Assembly (NCBI RefSeq): GCF_029227915.1
Contig: NC_079879.1
Coordinates: 31,998,501-32,062,500, forward strand
Direction of reading: 5' to 3'
From: Hydractinia symbiolongicarpus
Taxonomy: Eukaryota; Cnidaria; Hydrozoa; Anthoathecata; Hydractiniidae
DNA: 64,000 nt
Below the pieces are notes generated by a model, which saw only the letters and a program-made list of their open reading frames with translations, was not told the DNA's origin and searched no databases. Of the stretch, positions 50,601-62,900 are shown piece by piece (the stretch's first letter is position 1; each line of letters opens with the position of its first letter). The translations under genes were made by a program, and so were the position numbers.

Positions 50601-53600
50601 TCATTAAGCATCTCATCAAAAATGAAAACATTTTTGAAAACGACAAGTCTCATGCGTTTTAGTGGTGAAAAAAAAATTTAAAAAATCGTTCGGGAAATGA
50701 GTTTACTCCCTGGGTACTTTCTTTGTATACATTCGACTACACGGGCCAAGCCCGGGATTTAGGGGAAATCGCTGGTTTTCGTTTGCCGGCGATTAAACCT
50801 CTTTCATTAAGCGTCTCATCAAAAATGAAACCATTTTTGAAAACTACAAGTCTCATGCGTTTTAGTGGTGAAAAAAAAATTTAAAATATCGTTCGGGAAA
50901 TGAGTTTACTCCTTGGGTACTTTCTTTGTATACATTCGACTATACGGGCCAAGCCCGGGATTTACGGGAAATCGCAGGTTTTCGTTTGCCGGCGATTAAA
51001 CTTCTTTTATTCAGCGTCTCATCAAAAATGAAAACATATTTGAAAACTACAAGTCTTATGCGTTTTAGTGGTGAAAAAATAGTTTAAAAAATCGTTCTGG
51101 AAATGAGTTTACTCACACGGTACTTTCTTTTTATACATTCGACTATACGGGCCAAGCCCGGGATTTACGGGAAATCGCGGGTTATCGTTTGCCGGCGATT
51201 AAACCTCTTTCATTAAGCGTCTCATCAAAAATGAAAACATTTTTGAAAACTACAAGTCTCATGCGTTTTAGTGGTGAAAAAAATATTTAAAAAATCGTTC
51301 GTGAAATGAGTTTACTTCCTGGGTACTTTCTTTGTATACATTCGACTACACGGGCCAAGCCCGGGATTTAGGGGAAATCGCTGGTTTTCGTTTGCCGGCG
51401 ATTAAACCTCTTTCATTAAGCGTCTCATCAAAAATGAAAAAATTTTGAAAACTACAAGTCTCATGCGTTTTAGTGGTGAAAAAAAAATTTAAAATATCGT
51501 TCGGGAAATGAGTTTACTCCTTGGGTTCTTTCTCTGTATACATTCGACTATACGGGCCAAGCCCGGGATTTACGGGAAATCGCAGGTTTTCGTTTGCCGG
51601 CGATTAAACTTCTTTTATTCAGCGTCTCATCAGAAATGAAAACATATTTGAAAACTACAAGTCTTATGCGTTTTAGTGGTGAAAAAATAGTTTAAAAAAT
51701 TGTTCTGGAAATGAGTTTACTCACACGGTACTTTCTTTTTATACATTCGACTATACGGGCCAAGCCCGGGATTTACGGGAAATCGCGGGTTTTCGTTTGC
51801 CGGCGATTAAACCTCTTTCATTAAGCGTCTCATCAAAAATGAAAACATTTTTGAAAACTACAAGTCTCATGCGTTTTAGTGGTGAAAAAAAAAATTAAAA
51901 AATCGTTCGTGAAATGAGTTTACTCCCTGGGTACTTTCTTTGTATACATTCGACTACACGGGCCAAGCCCGGGATTTAGGGGAAATCGCTGGTTTTCGTT
52001 TGCCGGCGATTAAACCTCTTTCATTAAGCGTCTCATCAAAAATGCAAACAATTTTGAAAACTACAAGTCTCATGCGTTTTAGTGGTGAAAAAATAATTTA
52101 AAAAATCGTTCGGGAAATGAGTTTACTCCCTGGGTACTTTCTTTGTATACTTTTGACTATACGGGCCGAGTCCGGGATTTACGGGAAATCGCGGGTTTTC
52201 GTTTGCCGGCGATTAAACTTCTTTTATTCAGCGTCCCATCAAAAATCAAAACATTTTTGAAAACTACAAGTCTCATGCGTTTTAGTGGTGAAAAAATAAT
52301 ATAAAAAATCGGGTGGGAAATGAGTTTACTCCCTGGGTACTTTCTTTGTATACTTTTGACTTTACGGGCCAAGCCCGGGATTTACGGGAAATGGCGGGTT
52401 TTCGTTTGCCGGCGATTAAACTTCTTTTATTCAGCGTCTCATCAAAAATGCAAGCAATTTTGAAAACTACAAGTCTCATGCGTTTTAGTGGTGAAAAAAT
52501 AATTTAAAAAATCGTTCGGGAAATGAGTTTACTCCCTGGGTACTTTATTTGTATACTTTTGACTATACGGGCCGAGTCCGGGATTTACGGGAAATCGCGG
52601 GTTTTCGATTGCCGGCGATTAAACCTCTTTCATTAAGCATCTCATCAAAAATGAAAACATTTTTGAAAACGACAAGTCTCATGCGTTTTAGTGGTGAAAA
52701 AAAAATTTAAAAAATCGTTCGGGAAATGAGTTTACTCCCTGGGTACTTTCTTTGTATACTTTTGACTATACGGGCCGAGTCCGGGATTTAGGGCAAATCG
52801 CTGGTTTTCGTTTGCCGGCGATTAAACCTCTTTCATTAAGCGTCTCATCAAAAATGAAAACATTTTTGAAAACTACAAGTCTCATGCGTTTTAGAGGTGA
52901 AAAAAAAATTTAAAATATCGTTCGTGAAATGAGTTTACTCCCTGGGTACTTTCTTTGTATACATTCGACTACACGGGCCAAGCCCGGGATTTAGGGGAAA
53001 TCGCTGGTTTTCGTTTGCCGGCGATTAAACCTCTTTCATTAAGCGTCTCATCAAAAATGCAAACAATTTTGAAAACTACATGTCTCATGCGTTTTAGTGG
53101 TGAAAGAATAATTTAAAAAATCGTTCGGGAAATGAGTTTACTCCCTGGGTACTTTCTTTGTATACTTTTGACTATACGGGCCGAGTCCGGGATTTAGGGG
53201 AAATCGCGGGTTTTCGTTTGCCGGCGATTAAACCTCTTTCATTAAGCATCTCATCAAAACTGAAAACATTTTTGAAAACGACAAGTCTCATGCGTTTTAG
53301 TGGTGAAAAAAAAATTTAAAAAATCGTTCGGGAAATGAGTTTACTCCCTGGGTACTTTCTTTGTATACATTCGACTATACGGGCCAAGCCCGGGATTTAC
53401 GGGAAATCGCAGGTTTTCGTTTGCCGGCGATTAAACTTCCTTTATTCAGCGTCTCATCAGAAATGAAAACATATTTGAAAACTACAAGTCTCATGCGTTT
53501 TAGTGGTGAAAAAATAGTTTAAAAAATCGTTCTGGAAATGAGTTTACTCACTCGGTACTTTCTTTTTATAGATTCGACTATACGGGCCAAGCCCGGGATT

Positions 53601-53987
53601 TACGGGAAATCGCGGGTTTTCGTTTGCCGGCGATTAAACCTCTTTCATTAAGCGTCTCATCAAAAATGCAAGCAATTTTGAAAACTACAAGTCTCATGCG
53701 TTTTAGTGGTGAAAAAATAATTTAAAAAATCGTTCGGGAAATGAGTTTACTCCCTGGGTACTTTCTTTGTATACTTTTGACTATACGGGCCGAGTCCGGG
53801 ATTTACGGGAAATCGCGGGTTTTCGTTTGCCGGCGATTAAACCTCTTTCATTAAGCATCTCATCAAAAATGAAAACATTTTTGAAAACGACAAGTCTCAT
53901 GCGTTTTAGTGGTGAAAAAAAAATTTAAAAAATCGTTCGGGAAATGAGTTTACTCCCTGGGCACTTTCTTTGTATATATTCGACTAC
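47697..53987 (-). repeat. 31-monomer segmental duplication, copy 2 (6,291 bp)
   Basis: Directly adjacent to copy 1 in the same orientation. The joint is visible near 47,697-47,717: a monomer starting with GGGCACTTTC, GTATATATTC and CTACACGG switches to TTTACGGGAAATCGCAGG. The matching monomer at the end of this copy (near 53,960-54,010) keeps the original continuation, TTTAGGGGAAATCGCTGG. That is the pattern expected from unequal exchange. Confidence 0.92.
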
Positions 53988-55731
53988 ACGGGCCAAGCCC
54001 GGGATTTAGGGGAAATCGCTGGTTTTCGTTTGCCGGCGATTAAACCTCTTTCATTAAGCGTCTCATCAAAAATGAAAACATATTTGAAAACTACAAGTCT
54101 TATGCGTTTTAGTGGTGAAAAAATAATTTAAAAAATCGTTCGGGAAATGAGTTTACTCCCTGGGTACTTTATTTGTATACTTTTGACTATACGGGCCGAG
54201 TCCGGGATTTACGGGAAATCGCGGGTTTTCGATTGCCGGCGATTAAACCTCTTTCATTAAGCATCTCATCAAAAATGAAAACATTTTTGAAAACGACAAG
54301 TCTCATGCGTTTTAGTGGTGAAAAAAAAATTTAAAAAATCGTTCGGGAAATGAGTTTACTCCCTGGGTACTTTCTTTGTATACTTTTGACTATACGGGCC
54401 GAGTCCGGGATTTAGGGCAAATCGCTGGTTTTCGTTTGCCGGCGATTAAACCTCTTTCATTAAGCGTCTCATCAAAAATGAAAACATTTTTGAAAACTAC
54501 AAGTCTCATGCGTTTTAGAGGTGAAAAAAAAATTTAAAATATCGTTCGTGAAATGAGTTTACTCCCTGGGTACTTTCTTTGTATACATTCGACTACACGG
54601 GCCAAGCCCGGGATTTAGGGGAAATCGCTGGTTTTCGTTTGCCGGCGATTAAACCTCTTTCATTAAGCGTCTCATCAAAAATGCAAACAATTTTGAAAAC
54701 TACATGTCTCATGCGTTTTAGTGGTGAAAGAATAATTTAAAAAATCGTTCGGGAAATGAGTTTACTCCCTGGGTACTTTCTTTGTATACTTTTGACTATA
54801 CGGGCCGAGTCCGGGATTTACGGGAAATCGCGGGTTTTCGTTTGCCGGCGATTAAACCTCTTTCATTAAGCATCTCATCAAAACTGAAAACATTTTTGAA
54901 AACGACAAGTCTCATGCGTTTTAGTGGTGAAAAAAAAATTTAAAAAATCGTTCGGGAAATGAGTTTACTCCCTGGGTACTTTCTTTGTATACATTCGACT
55001 ATACGGGCCAAGCCCGGGATTTACGGGAAATCGCAGGTTTTCGTTTGCCGGCGATTAAACTTCCTTTATTCAGCGTCTCATCAGAAATGAAAACATATTT
55101 GAAAACTACAAGTCTCATGCGTTTTAGTGGTGAAAAAATAGTTTAAAAAATCGTTCTGGAAATGAGTTTACTCACTCGGTACTTTCTTTTTATACATTCG
55201 ACTATACGGGCCAAGACCGGGATTTACGGGAAATCGCGGGTTTTCGTTTGCCGGCGATTAAACCTCTTTCATTAAGCGTCTCATCAAAAATGCAAGCAAT
55301 TTTGAAAACTACAAGTCTCATGCGTTTTAGTGGTGAAAAAATAATTTAAAAAATCGTTCGGGAAATGAGTTTACTCCCTGGGTACTTTCTTTGTATACTT
55401 TTGACTATACGGGCCGAGTCCGGGATTTACGGGAAATCGCGGGTTTTCGTTTGCCGGCGATTAAACCTCTTTCATTAAGCATCTCATCAAAAATGAAAAC
55501 ATTTTTGAAAACGACAAGTCTCATGCGTTTTAGTGGTGAAAAAAAAATTTAAAAAATCGTTCGGGAAATGAGTTTACTCCCTGGGCACTTTCTTTGTATA
55601 TATTCGACTACACGGGCCAAGCCCGGGATTTAGGGGAAATCGCTGGTTTTCGTTTGCCGGCGATTAAACCTCTTTCACTAAGCGTCTCATCAAAAATGAA
55701 AACATATTTGAAAACTACAAGTCTTATTCGT
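52484..55731 (-). repeat. 8-monomer duplication (2 x 1,624 bp)
   Basis: Copies at 52,484-54,107 and 54,108-55,731. TTTTCGATTGCC is at about 52,606 and 54,230, and GGCACTTTC at 53960 and 55584, both 1,624 bp apart (8 x 203). The first copy overlaps the end of the 6,291-bp block. A hybrid monomer near 54.0-54.1 kb joins a B-type left half (GCTGG, AAGCGTCTC) to a C-type right half (CATATTTG, TCTTATG) and marks the exchange. Confidence 0.9.
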
Positions 55732-55769
55732 TTTAGTGGTGAAAAAATAGTTTAAAAAATCGTTCTGGA

Positions 55770-56987
55770 AATGAGTTTACTCACACGGTACTTTCTTTTT
55801 ATACATTCGACTATACGGGCCAAGCCCGGGATTTACGGGAAATCGCGGGTATCGTTTGCCGGCGATTAAACCTCTTTCATTAAGCGTCTCATCAAAAATG
55901 AAAACATTTTTGAAAACTACAAGTCTCATGCGTTTTAGTGGTGAAAAAAAAATTTAAAAAATCGTTCGTGAAATGAGTTTACTCCCTGGGTACTTTCTTT
56001 GTATACATTCGACTACACGGGCCAAGCCCGGGATTTAGGGGAAATCGCTGGTTTTCGTTTGCCGGCGATTAAACCTCTTTCATTAAGCGTCTCATCAAAA
56101 ATGAAAACATTTTTGAAAACTACAAGTCTCATGCGTTTTAGTGGTGAAAAAAAAATTTAAAATATCGTTCGGGAAATGAGTTTACTCCTTGGGTTCTTTC
56201 TCTGTATACATTCGACTATACGGGCCAAGCCCGGGATTTACGGGAAATCGCAGGTTTTAGTTTGCCGGCGATTAAACTTCTTTTATTCAGCGTCTCATCA
56301 GAAATGAAAACATATTTGAAAACTACAAGTCTTATGCGTTTTAGTGGTGAAAAAATAGTTTAAAAAATTGTTCTGGAAATGAGTTTACTCACACGGTACT
56401 TTCTTTTTATACATTCGACTATACGGGCCAAGCCCGGGATTTACGGGAAATCGCGGGTTATCGTTTGCCGGCGATTAAACCTCTTTCATTAAGCGTCTCA
56501 TCAAAAATGAAAACATTTTTGAAAACTACAAGTCTCATGCGTTTTAGTGGTGAAAAAAAAATTTAAAAAATCGTTCGTGAAATGAGTTTACTCCCTGGGT
56601 ACTTTCTTTGTATACATTCGACTACACGGGCCAAGCCCGGGATTTAGGGGAAATCGCTGGTTTTCGTTTGCCGGCGATTAAACCTCTTTCATTAAGCGTC
56701 TCATCAAAAATGAAAACATTTTTGAAAACTACAAGTCTCATGCGTTTTAGTGGTGAAAAAAAAATTTAAAATATCGTTCGGGAAATGAGTTTACTCCTTG
56801 GGTTCTTTCTCTGTATACATTCGACTATACGGGCCAAGCCCGGGATTTACGGAAAATCGCAGGTTTTAGTTTGCCGGCGATTAAACTTCTTTTATTCAGC
56901 GTCTCATCAGAAATGAAAACATATTTGAAAACTACAAGTCTTATGCGTTTTAGTGGTGAAAAAATAGTTTAAAAAATTGTTCTGGAA
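55770..56987 (-). repeat. Trimer duplication (2 x 609 bp)
   Basis: Three-monomer unit repeated twice. GGT(T)ATCGTTTGCC is at about 55,850 and 56,459, and the rare CAGGTTTTAGTTTGCC is at about 56,251 and 56,860, both 609 bp apart. The first copy has lost one or two bases in GGGTATCG. Confidence 0.88.
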
Positions 56988-59900
56988 ATGAGTTTACTCA
57001 CACGGTACTTTCTTTTTATACATTCGACTATACGGGCCAAGCCCGGGATTTACGGGAAATCGCGGGTTTTCGTTTGCCGGCGATTAAACCTCTTTCATTA
57101 AGCGTCTCATCAAAAATGAAAACATTTTTGAAAACTACAAGTCTCATGCGTTTTAGTGGTGAAAAAAAAAATTAAAAAATCGTTCGTGAAATGAGTTTAC
57201 TCCCTGGGTACTTTCTTTGTATACATTCGACTACACGGGCCAAGCCCGGGATTTAGGGGAAATCGCTGGTTTTCGTTTGCCGGCGATTAAACCTCTTTCA
57301 TTAAGCGTCTCATCAAAAATGCAAACAATTTTGAAAACTACAAGTCTCATGCGTTTTAGTGGTGAAAAAATAATTTAAAAAATCGTTCGGGAAATGAGTT
57401 TACTCCCTGGGTACTTTCTTTGTATACTTTTGACTATACGGGCCGAGTCCGGGATTTACGGGAAATCGCGGGTTTTCGTTTGCCGGCGATTAAACTTCTT
57501 TTATTCAGCGTCCCATCAAAAATCAAAACATTTTTGAAAACTACAAGTCTCATGCGTTTTAGTGGTGAAAAAATAATATAAAAAATCGGGTGGGAAATGA
57601 GTTTACTCCCTGGGTACTTTCTTTGTATACTTTTGACTTTACGGGCCAAGCCCGGGATTTACGGGAAATGGCGGGTTTTCGTTTGCCGGCGATTAAACTT
57701 CTTTTATTCAGCGTCTCATCAAAAATGCAAGCAATTTTGAAAACTACAAGTCTCATGCGTTTTAGTGGTGAAAAAATAATTTAAAAAATCGTTCGGGAAA
57801 TGAGTTTACTCCCTGGGTACTTTATTTGTATACTTTTGACTATACGGGCCGAGTCCGGGATTTACGGGAAATCGCGGGTTTTCGTTTGCCGGCGATTAAA
57901 CCTCTTTCATTAAGCATCTCATCAAAAATGAAAACATTTTTGAAAACGACAAGTCTCATGCGTTTTAGTGGTGAAAAAAAAATTTAAAAAATCGTTCGGG
58001 AAATGAGTTTACTCCCTGGGTACTTTCTTTGTATACTTTTGACTATACGGGCCGAGTCCGGGATTTAGGGGAAATCGCTGGTTTTCGTTTGCCGGCGATT
58101 AAACCTCTTTCATTAAGCGTCTCATCAAAAATGAAAACATTTTTGAAAACTACAAGTCTCATGCGTTTTAGAGGTGAAAAAAAAATTTAAATTATCGTTC
58201 GTGAAATGAGTTTACTCCCTGGGTACTTTCTTTGTATACATTCGACTACACGGGCCAAGCCCGGGATTTAGGGGAAATCGCTGGTTTTCGTTTGCCGGCG
58301 ATTAAACCTCTTTAATTAAGCGTCTCATCAAAAATGCAAACAATTTTGAAAACTACATGTCTCATGCGTTTTAGTGGTGAAAGAATAATTTAAAAAATCG
58401 TTCGGGAAATGAGTTTACTCCCTGGGTACTTTCTTTGTATACTTTTGACTATACGGGCCGAGTCCGGGATTTACGGGAAATCGCGGGTTTTCGTTTGCCG
58501 GCGATTAAACCTCTTTCATTAAGCATCTCATCAAAAATGAAAACATTTTTGAAAACGACAAGTCTCATGCGTTTTAGTGGTGAAAAAAAAATTTAAAAAA
58601 TCGTTCGGGAAATGAGTTTACTCCCTGGGTACTTTCTTTGTATACATTCGACTACACGGGCCAAGCCCGGGATTTAGGGGAAATCGCTGGTTTTCGTTTG
58701 CCGGCGATTAAACCTCTTTCATTAAGCGTCTCATCAAAAATGCAAGCAATTTTGAAAACTACAAGTCTCATGCGTTTTAGTGGTGAAAAAATAATTTAAA
58801 AAATCGTTCGGGAAATGAGTTTACTCCCTGGGTACTTTCTTTGTATACTTTTGACTATACGGGCCGAGTCCGGGATTTACGGGAAATCGCGGGTTTTCGT
58901 TTGCCGGCGATTAAACCTCTTTCATTAAGCATCTCATCAAAAATGAAAACATTTTTGAAAACGAAAAGTCTCATGCGTTTTAGTGGTGAAAAAAAAATTT
59001 AAAAAATCGTTCGGGAAATGAGTTTACTCCCTGGGTACTTTCTTTGTATACTTTTGACTATACGGGCCGAGTCCGGGATTTAGGGGAAATCGCTGGTTTT
59101 CGTTTGCCGGCGATTAAACCTCTTTCATTAAGCGTCTCATCAAAAATGAAAACATTTTTGAAAACTACAAGTCTCATGCGTTTTAGAGGTGAAAAAAAAA
59201 TTTTAAATATCGTTCGGGAAATGAGTTTACTCCTTGGGTACTTTCTTTGTATACATTCGACTATACGGGCCAAGCCCGGGATTTACGGGAAATCGCAGGT
59301 TCTCGTTTGCCGGCGATTAAACTTCTTTTATTCAGCGTCTCATCAAAAATGAAAACATATTTGAAAACTACAAGTCTTATGCGTTTTAGTGGTGAAAAAA
59401 TAGTTTAAAAAATCGTTCTGGAAATGAGTTTACTCACACGGTACTTTCTTTTTATACATTCGACTATACGGGCCAAGCCCGGGATTTACGGGAAATCGCG
59501 GGTTTTCGTTTGCCGGCGATTAAACCTCTTTCATTAAGCATCTCATCAAAAATGAAAACATTTTTGAAAACGACAAGTCTCATGCGTTTTAGTGGTGAAA
59601 AAAAAATTTAAAAAATCGTTCGGGAAATGAGTTTACTCCCTGGGTACTTTCTTTGTATACATTCGACTACACGGGCCAAGCCCGGGATTTAGGGGAAATC
59701 GCTGGTTTTCGTTTGCCGGCGATTAAACCTCTTTCATTAAGCGTCTCATCAAAAATGAAACCATTTTTGAAAACTACAAGTCTCATGCGTTTTAGTGGTG
59801 AAAAAATAGTTTAAAAAATCGTTCTGGAAATGAGTTTAATCACTCGGTACTTTCTTTTTATACATTCGACTATACGGGCCAAGCCCGGGATTTACGGGAA

Positions 59901-62900
59901 ATCGCGGGTTTTCGTTTGCCGGCGATTAAACCTCTTTCATTAAGCATCTCATCAAAAATGAAAACATTTTTGAAAACGACAAGTCTCATGCGTTTTAGTG
60001 GTGAAAAAAAAATTTAAAAAATCGTTCGGGAAATGAGTTTACTCCCTGGGTACTTTCTTTGTATACATTCGACTACACGGGCCAAGCCCGGGATTTAGGG
60101 GAAATCGCTGGTTTTCGTTTGCCGGCGATTAAACGTCTTTCATTAAGCGTCTCATCAAAAATGAAACCATTTTTGAAAACTACAAGTCTCATGCGTTTTA
60201 GTGGTGAAAAAAAAATTTAAAATATCGTTCGGGAAATGAGTTTACTCCTTGGGTACTTTCTTTGTATACATTCGACTATACGGGCCAAGCCCGGGATTTA
60301 CGGGAAATCGCAGGTTTTCGTTTGCCGGCGATTAAACTTCTTTTATTCAGCGTCTCATCAAAAATGAAAACATATTTGAAAACTACAAGTCTTATGCGTT
60401 TTAGTGGTGAAAAAATAGTTTAAAAAATCGTTCTGGAAATGAGTTTACTCACACGGTACTTTCTTTTTATACATTCGACTATACGGGCCAAGCCCGGGAT
60501 TTACGGGAAATCGCGGGTTTTCGTTTGCCGGCGATTAAACCTCTTTCATTAAGCGTCTCATCAAAAATGAAAACATTTTTGAAAACTACAAGTCTCATGC
60601 GTTTTAGTGGTGAAAAAAAAATTTAAAAAATCGTTCGTGAAATGAGTTTACTCCCTGGGTACTTTCTTTGTATACATTCGACTACACGGGCCAAGCCCGG
60701 GATTTAGGGGAAATCGCTGGTTTTCGTTTGCCGGCGATTAAACCTCTTTCATTAAGCGTCTCATCAAAAATGCAAACAATTTTGAAAACTACAAGTCTCA
60801 TGCGTTTTAGTGGTGAAAAAATAGTTTAAAAAATCGTTCTGGAAATGAGTTTACTCACACGGTACTTTATTTTTATACATTCGACTATACGGGCCAAGCC
60901 CGGGATTTACGGGAAATCGCGGGTTTTCGTTTGCCGGCGATTAAACCTCTTTCATTAAGCGTCTCATCAAAAATGAAAACATTTTTGAAAACTACAAGTC
61001 TCATGCGTTTTAGTGGTGAAAAAAAATTTAAAAAATCGTTCGTGAAATGAGTTTACTCCCTGGGTACTTTCTTTGTATACATTCGACTACACGGGCCAAG
61101 CCCGGGATTTAGGGGAAATCGCTGGTTTTCGTTTGCCGGCGATTAAACCTCTTTCATTAAGCGTCTCATCAAAAATGAAAACATTTTTGAAAACTACAAG
61201 TCTCATGCGTTTTAGTGGTGAAAAAAAGATTTAAAATATCGTTCGGGAAATGAGTTTACTCCTTGGGTTCTTTCTCTGTATACATTCGACTATACGGGCC
61301 AAGCCCGGGATTTACGGGAAATCGCAGGTTTTCGTTTGCCGGCGATTAAACTTCTTTTATTCAGCGTCTCATCAGAAATGAAAACATTTTTGAAAACTAC
61401 AAGTCTTATGCGTTTTAGTGGTGAAAAAATAATTTAAAAAATCGTTCTGGAAATGAGTTTACTAACACGGTACTTTCTTTTTATACATTCGACTATACGG
61501 GCCAAGCGCGGGATTTACGGGAAATCGCGGGTTTTCGTTTGCCGGCGATTAAACCTCTTTCATTAAGCGTCTCATCAAAAATGAAAACATTTTTGAAAAC
61601 TACAAGTCTCATGCGTTTTAGTGGTGAAAAAAAAAATTAAAAAATCGTTCGTGAAATGAGTTTACTCCCTGGGTACTTTCTTTGTATACATTCGACTACA
61701 CGGGCCAAGCCCGGGATTTAGGGGAAATCGCTGGTTTTCGTTTGCCGGCAATTAAACCTCTTTCATTAAGCGTCTCATCAAAAATGCAAACAATTTTGAA
61801 AACTACAAGTCTCATGCGTTTTAGTGGTGAAAAAAAAATTTAAAAAATCGTTCGTGAAATGAGTTTACTCCCTGGGTACTTTCTTTGTATACATTCGACT
61901 ACACGGGCCAAGCCCGGGATTTAGGGGAAATCGCTGGTTTTCGTTTGCCGGCGATTAAACCTCTTTCATTAAGCGTCTCATCAAAAATGAAAACATTTTT
62001 GAAAACTACAAGTCTCATGCGTTTTAGTGGTGAAAAAAAAATTTAAAATATCGTTCGGGAAATGAGTTTACTCCTTGGGTTCTTTCTCTGTATACATTCG
62101 ACTATACGGGCCAAGCCCGGGATTTACGGGAAATCGCAGGTTTTCGTTTGCCGGCGATTAAACTTCTTTTATTCAGCGTCTCATCAGAAATGAAAACATA
62201 TTTGAAAACTACAAGTCTTATGCGTTTTAGTGGTGAAAAAATAGTTTAAAAAATTGTTCTGGAAATGAGTTTACTCACACGGTACTTTCTTTTTATACAT
62301 TCGACTATACGGGCCAAGCCCGGGATTTACGGGAAATCGCGGGTTTTCGTTTGCCGGCGATTAAACCTCTTTCATTAAGCGTCTCATCAAAAATGAAAAC
62401 ATTTTTGAAAACTACAAGTCTCATGCGTTTTAGTGGTGAAAAAAAAAATTAAAAAATCGTTCGTGAAATGAGTTTACTCCCTGGGTACTTTCTTTGTATA
62501 CATTCGACTACACGGGCCAATCCCGGGATTTAGGGGAAATCGCTGGTTTTCGTTTGCCGGCGATTAAACCTCTTTCATTAAGCATCTCATCAAAAATGCA
62601 AACAATTTTGAAAACTACAAGTCTCATGCGTTTTAGTGGTGAAAAAATAATTTAAAAAATCGTTCGGGAAATGAGTTTACTCCCTGGGTACTTTCTTTGT
62701 ATACTTTTGACTATACGGGCCGAGTCCGGGATTTACGGGAAATCGCGGGTTTTCGTTTGCCCGCGATTAAACTTCTTTTATTCAGCGTCCCATCAAAAAT
62801 CAAAACATTTTTGAAAACTACAAGTCTCATGCGTTTTAGTGGTGAAAAAATAATATAAAAAATCGGGTGGGAAATGAGTTTACTCCCTGGGTACTTTCTT

